Shown here: positions 62,974-64,000 of the stretch, piece after piece | Layout of the letters: the number at the start of each line of letters is the position of its first letter | Numbering within the stretch: the stretch's first letter is position 1 | From: Pseudomonadales bacterium | GTDB taxonomy: Bacteria > Pseudomonadota > Gammaproteobacteria > Pseudomonadales > UBA5518 | Length of the DNA: 64,000 nt | Assembly: GCA_022072145.1 (NCBI GenBank) | Contig: JAJVIG010000007.1 | Span: forward strand, 1 to 64,000 | Direction of reading: 5' to 3' | Notes under the pieces: generated by a model | What the model saw: only the letters and a program-made list of their open reading frames with translations | Told to the model about the DNA's origin: nothing | The model's database searches: none | Program-made: the position numbers and the translations under genes

Positions 62974-64000
62974 CTAGATCAACTGGTTGAGGGAAAACAC
63001 CGGCTGCAGTATCGCCACCACGATGGCGAACACCACGACGCCCATGAACAGCAGCACCGCGGGCTCGAGCAGCCCCAGCAGCGTCGCGACCCGTTCGTCG
63101 AGCTCGGCGCGCTGGCTGTCGGCCACGCGCGCGAGCATGCGCTCGAGCTCGCCGCTGGTTTCGCCGCTGGCGATCATGTAGATCATCATCGGCGGAAAGC
63201 ACCCGCTGCGCGCCAGCGCGGTGCGCAGGCTGGCGCCCTCGCGCACCTGCGCGGCCGCCTCGGCGACCACCCGTCCCAGGTGCAGGTTCGAAAGCACCGC
63301 CGCCGCGATACCGAGCGCTTCGACCAGCGGCACCCCGCTGCTGACCAGCGTACTCAGGGTACCGGCGAAACGCGCGCTCTCGGCGGTGGTGATCAGCCGT
63401 CCGGCCAGCGGAGCGCCGAGCAGCGTGCGGTGCATCCGCTCGCGCCGCGCCGGTTCACGCAGCGCGAGCCGTGCGGCGAGCACCGCGAGCACGAATCCCG
63501 CGAGCAGCCAAAGTCCGTAGCCGACCACGAAGTTGCTGAGCGCGAGCAGCGCGCGCGTGGCCGCCGGCAACTGTTGGCCCTCGTCGGCGAACACGGCCAC
63601 CACGTCGGGCACCACCCAGGTGAGCAGGCCGGCGACCACCAGCAGCGCAACGGTGAGCAGCAGCGCCGGATAGATCAGCGCGAGGCGCACCTTCTGCTGC
63701 GAACGGTGGGTGGCCTCGGCATGGTCGGCGAGGCGAGCCAGCACCAGATCGAGCCGTCCGCTGTGCTCGCCGGCAGCGACCGTCGCGCGGTACATCGGCG
63801 CGAAGGCACGCGGATAGAACCCCATGGCGGCGGCGAGCCCACGTCCTTCCACGACCAGGCCGCGCAGCCCCGTGACCAGCGCGCCCACACCCGGGCGTGT
63901 TCCCTGCTGCGCGATGGCGGCCAGCGCATCGGCCAGCGGCAGCGCCGCCTGCAGCAGCGTCGCGAGCTGGCGCGTGAACGACGCGAGCTCCGCGGTCGCA
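62974..64000 (-). CDS. gspF: Type II secretion inner-membrane protein GspF (partial, 5' end outside window)
   Basis: At least 342 codons of the polytopic platform protein GspF, cut by the window end. Visible from the edge: ATAELASFTRQLATLLQAALPLADALAAIAQ, then MYRATVAAGEHSGRLDLVLARLA, and the second domain copy FAGTLSTLVSSGVPLVEALGIAA with YMIASGETSGELERMLARVA. Three transmembrane helices end in FAIVVAILQPVFSLNQLI. The frame stays open to base 64000, so the start, and probably gspE, lie beyond. Confidence 0.93.
   Translation of the reverse strand, partial: ATAELASFTRQLATLLQAALPLADALAAIAQQGTRPGVGALVTGLRGLVVEGRGLAAAMGFYPRAFAPMYRATVAAGEHSGRLDLVLARLADHAEATHRSQQKVRLALIYPALLLTVALLVVAGLLTWVVPDVVAVFADEGQQLPAATRALLALSNFVVGYGLWLLAGFVLAVLAARLALREPARRERMHRTLLGAPLAGRLITTAESARFAGTLSTLVSSGVPLVEALGIAAAVLSNLHLGRVVAEAAAQVREGASLRTALARSGCFPPMMIYMIASGETSGELERMLARVADSQRAELDERVATLLGLLEPAVLLFMGVVVFAIVVAILQPVFSLNQLI

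Overview
This is a GC-rich, densely coded stretch of a bacterial chromosome. It looks gammaproteobacterial: it has a GspA/GspB-type type II secretion system, a split class II ribonucleotide reductase (NrdJa/NrdJb), a LapA-like type I-secreted adhesin, a PiT/DUF47 phosphate pair and REP palindromes. Catabolic genes (CYP, TonB receptor, sulfatases, acyl-CoA enzymes) suggest an environmental degrader, perhaps of the Nevskiales/Steroidobacter kind. That placement is an inference from gene content, not a phylogeny. No rRNA, tRNA, phage or complete IS was seen.

Layout. 1-5.0 kb (minus strand): ABC exporter, HlyD adaptor, small LuxR regulator, then the start of a giant adhesin carrying a LapG-type TAAG site. 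This is a cell-surface adhesion module. 5.1-10.3 kb: transaldolase, an exported aspartoacylase-like metalloenzyme, and NrdJb/NrdJa behind a promoter with two NrdR boxes. 10.6-17.2 kb: an EEP-family phosphodiesterase, an unusual 821-residue protein with a nucleotidyltransferase-like motif and an APH-type kinase domain, and the error-prone polymerase DnaE2 under a near-perfect LexA box. DnaE2 carries an in-frame palindromic repeat insertion. 17.2-29.1 kb: mixed metabolism (YcgN, enoyl-CoA hydratase, acyl-CoA dehydrogenase, DUF1214, FAD-linked oxidase, glycosyltransferase, MFS, SDR, SnoaL-like, AlkP-superfamily, aldo/keto reductase).

29.1-34.2 kb is a translationally coupled 'rSAM/selenodomain' cluster (NDH-like, ArsS-like, TVP38-MerA fusion, GT2/DUF2064). 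Only the NDH-like gene and the TVP38-MerA fusion are intact. The ArsS-like gene has lost its radical-SAM cysteines. The two transferase genes are fused by deletions and then frameshifted.

34.2-48.0 kb is a catabolic locus: a LuxR regulator, two convergent paralogous arylsulfatases, and a minus-strand run of cytochrome P450, split transketolase (two subunits), Zn alcohol dehydrogenase, TonB receptor, sulfatase and SDR. It plausibly takes up, desulfates and oxidises an unknown sulfated substrate. 48.4-54.5 kb: glyoxalase, PiT transporter with its DUF47 partner, NfeD-SPFH pair, alpha-methylacyl-CoA racemase-like enzyme, MobA and a small secreted protein. 54.6-64 kb: type II secretion (gspD on plus; gspF-G-H-I-J-K-L-M, gspA, gspB on minus, with gspF cut by the window end).

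Palindromic REP elements occupy four intergenic sites. In four places the GTAG head of the REP supplies the TAG stop codon of the adjoining gene.
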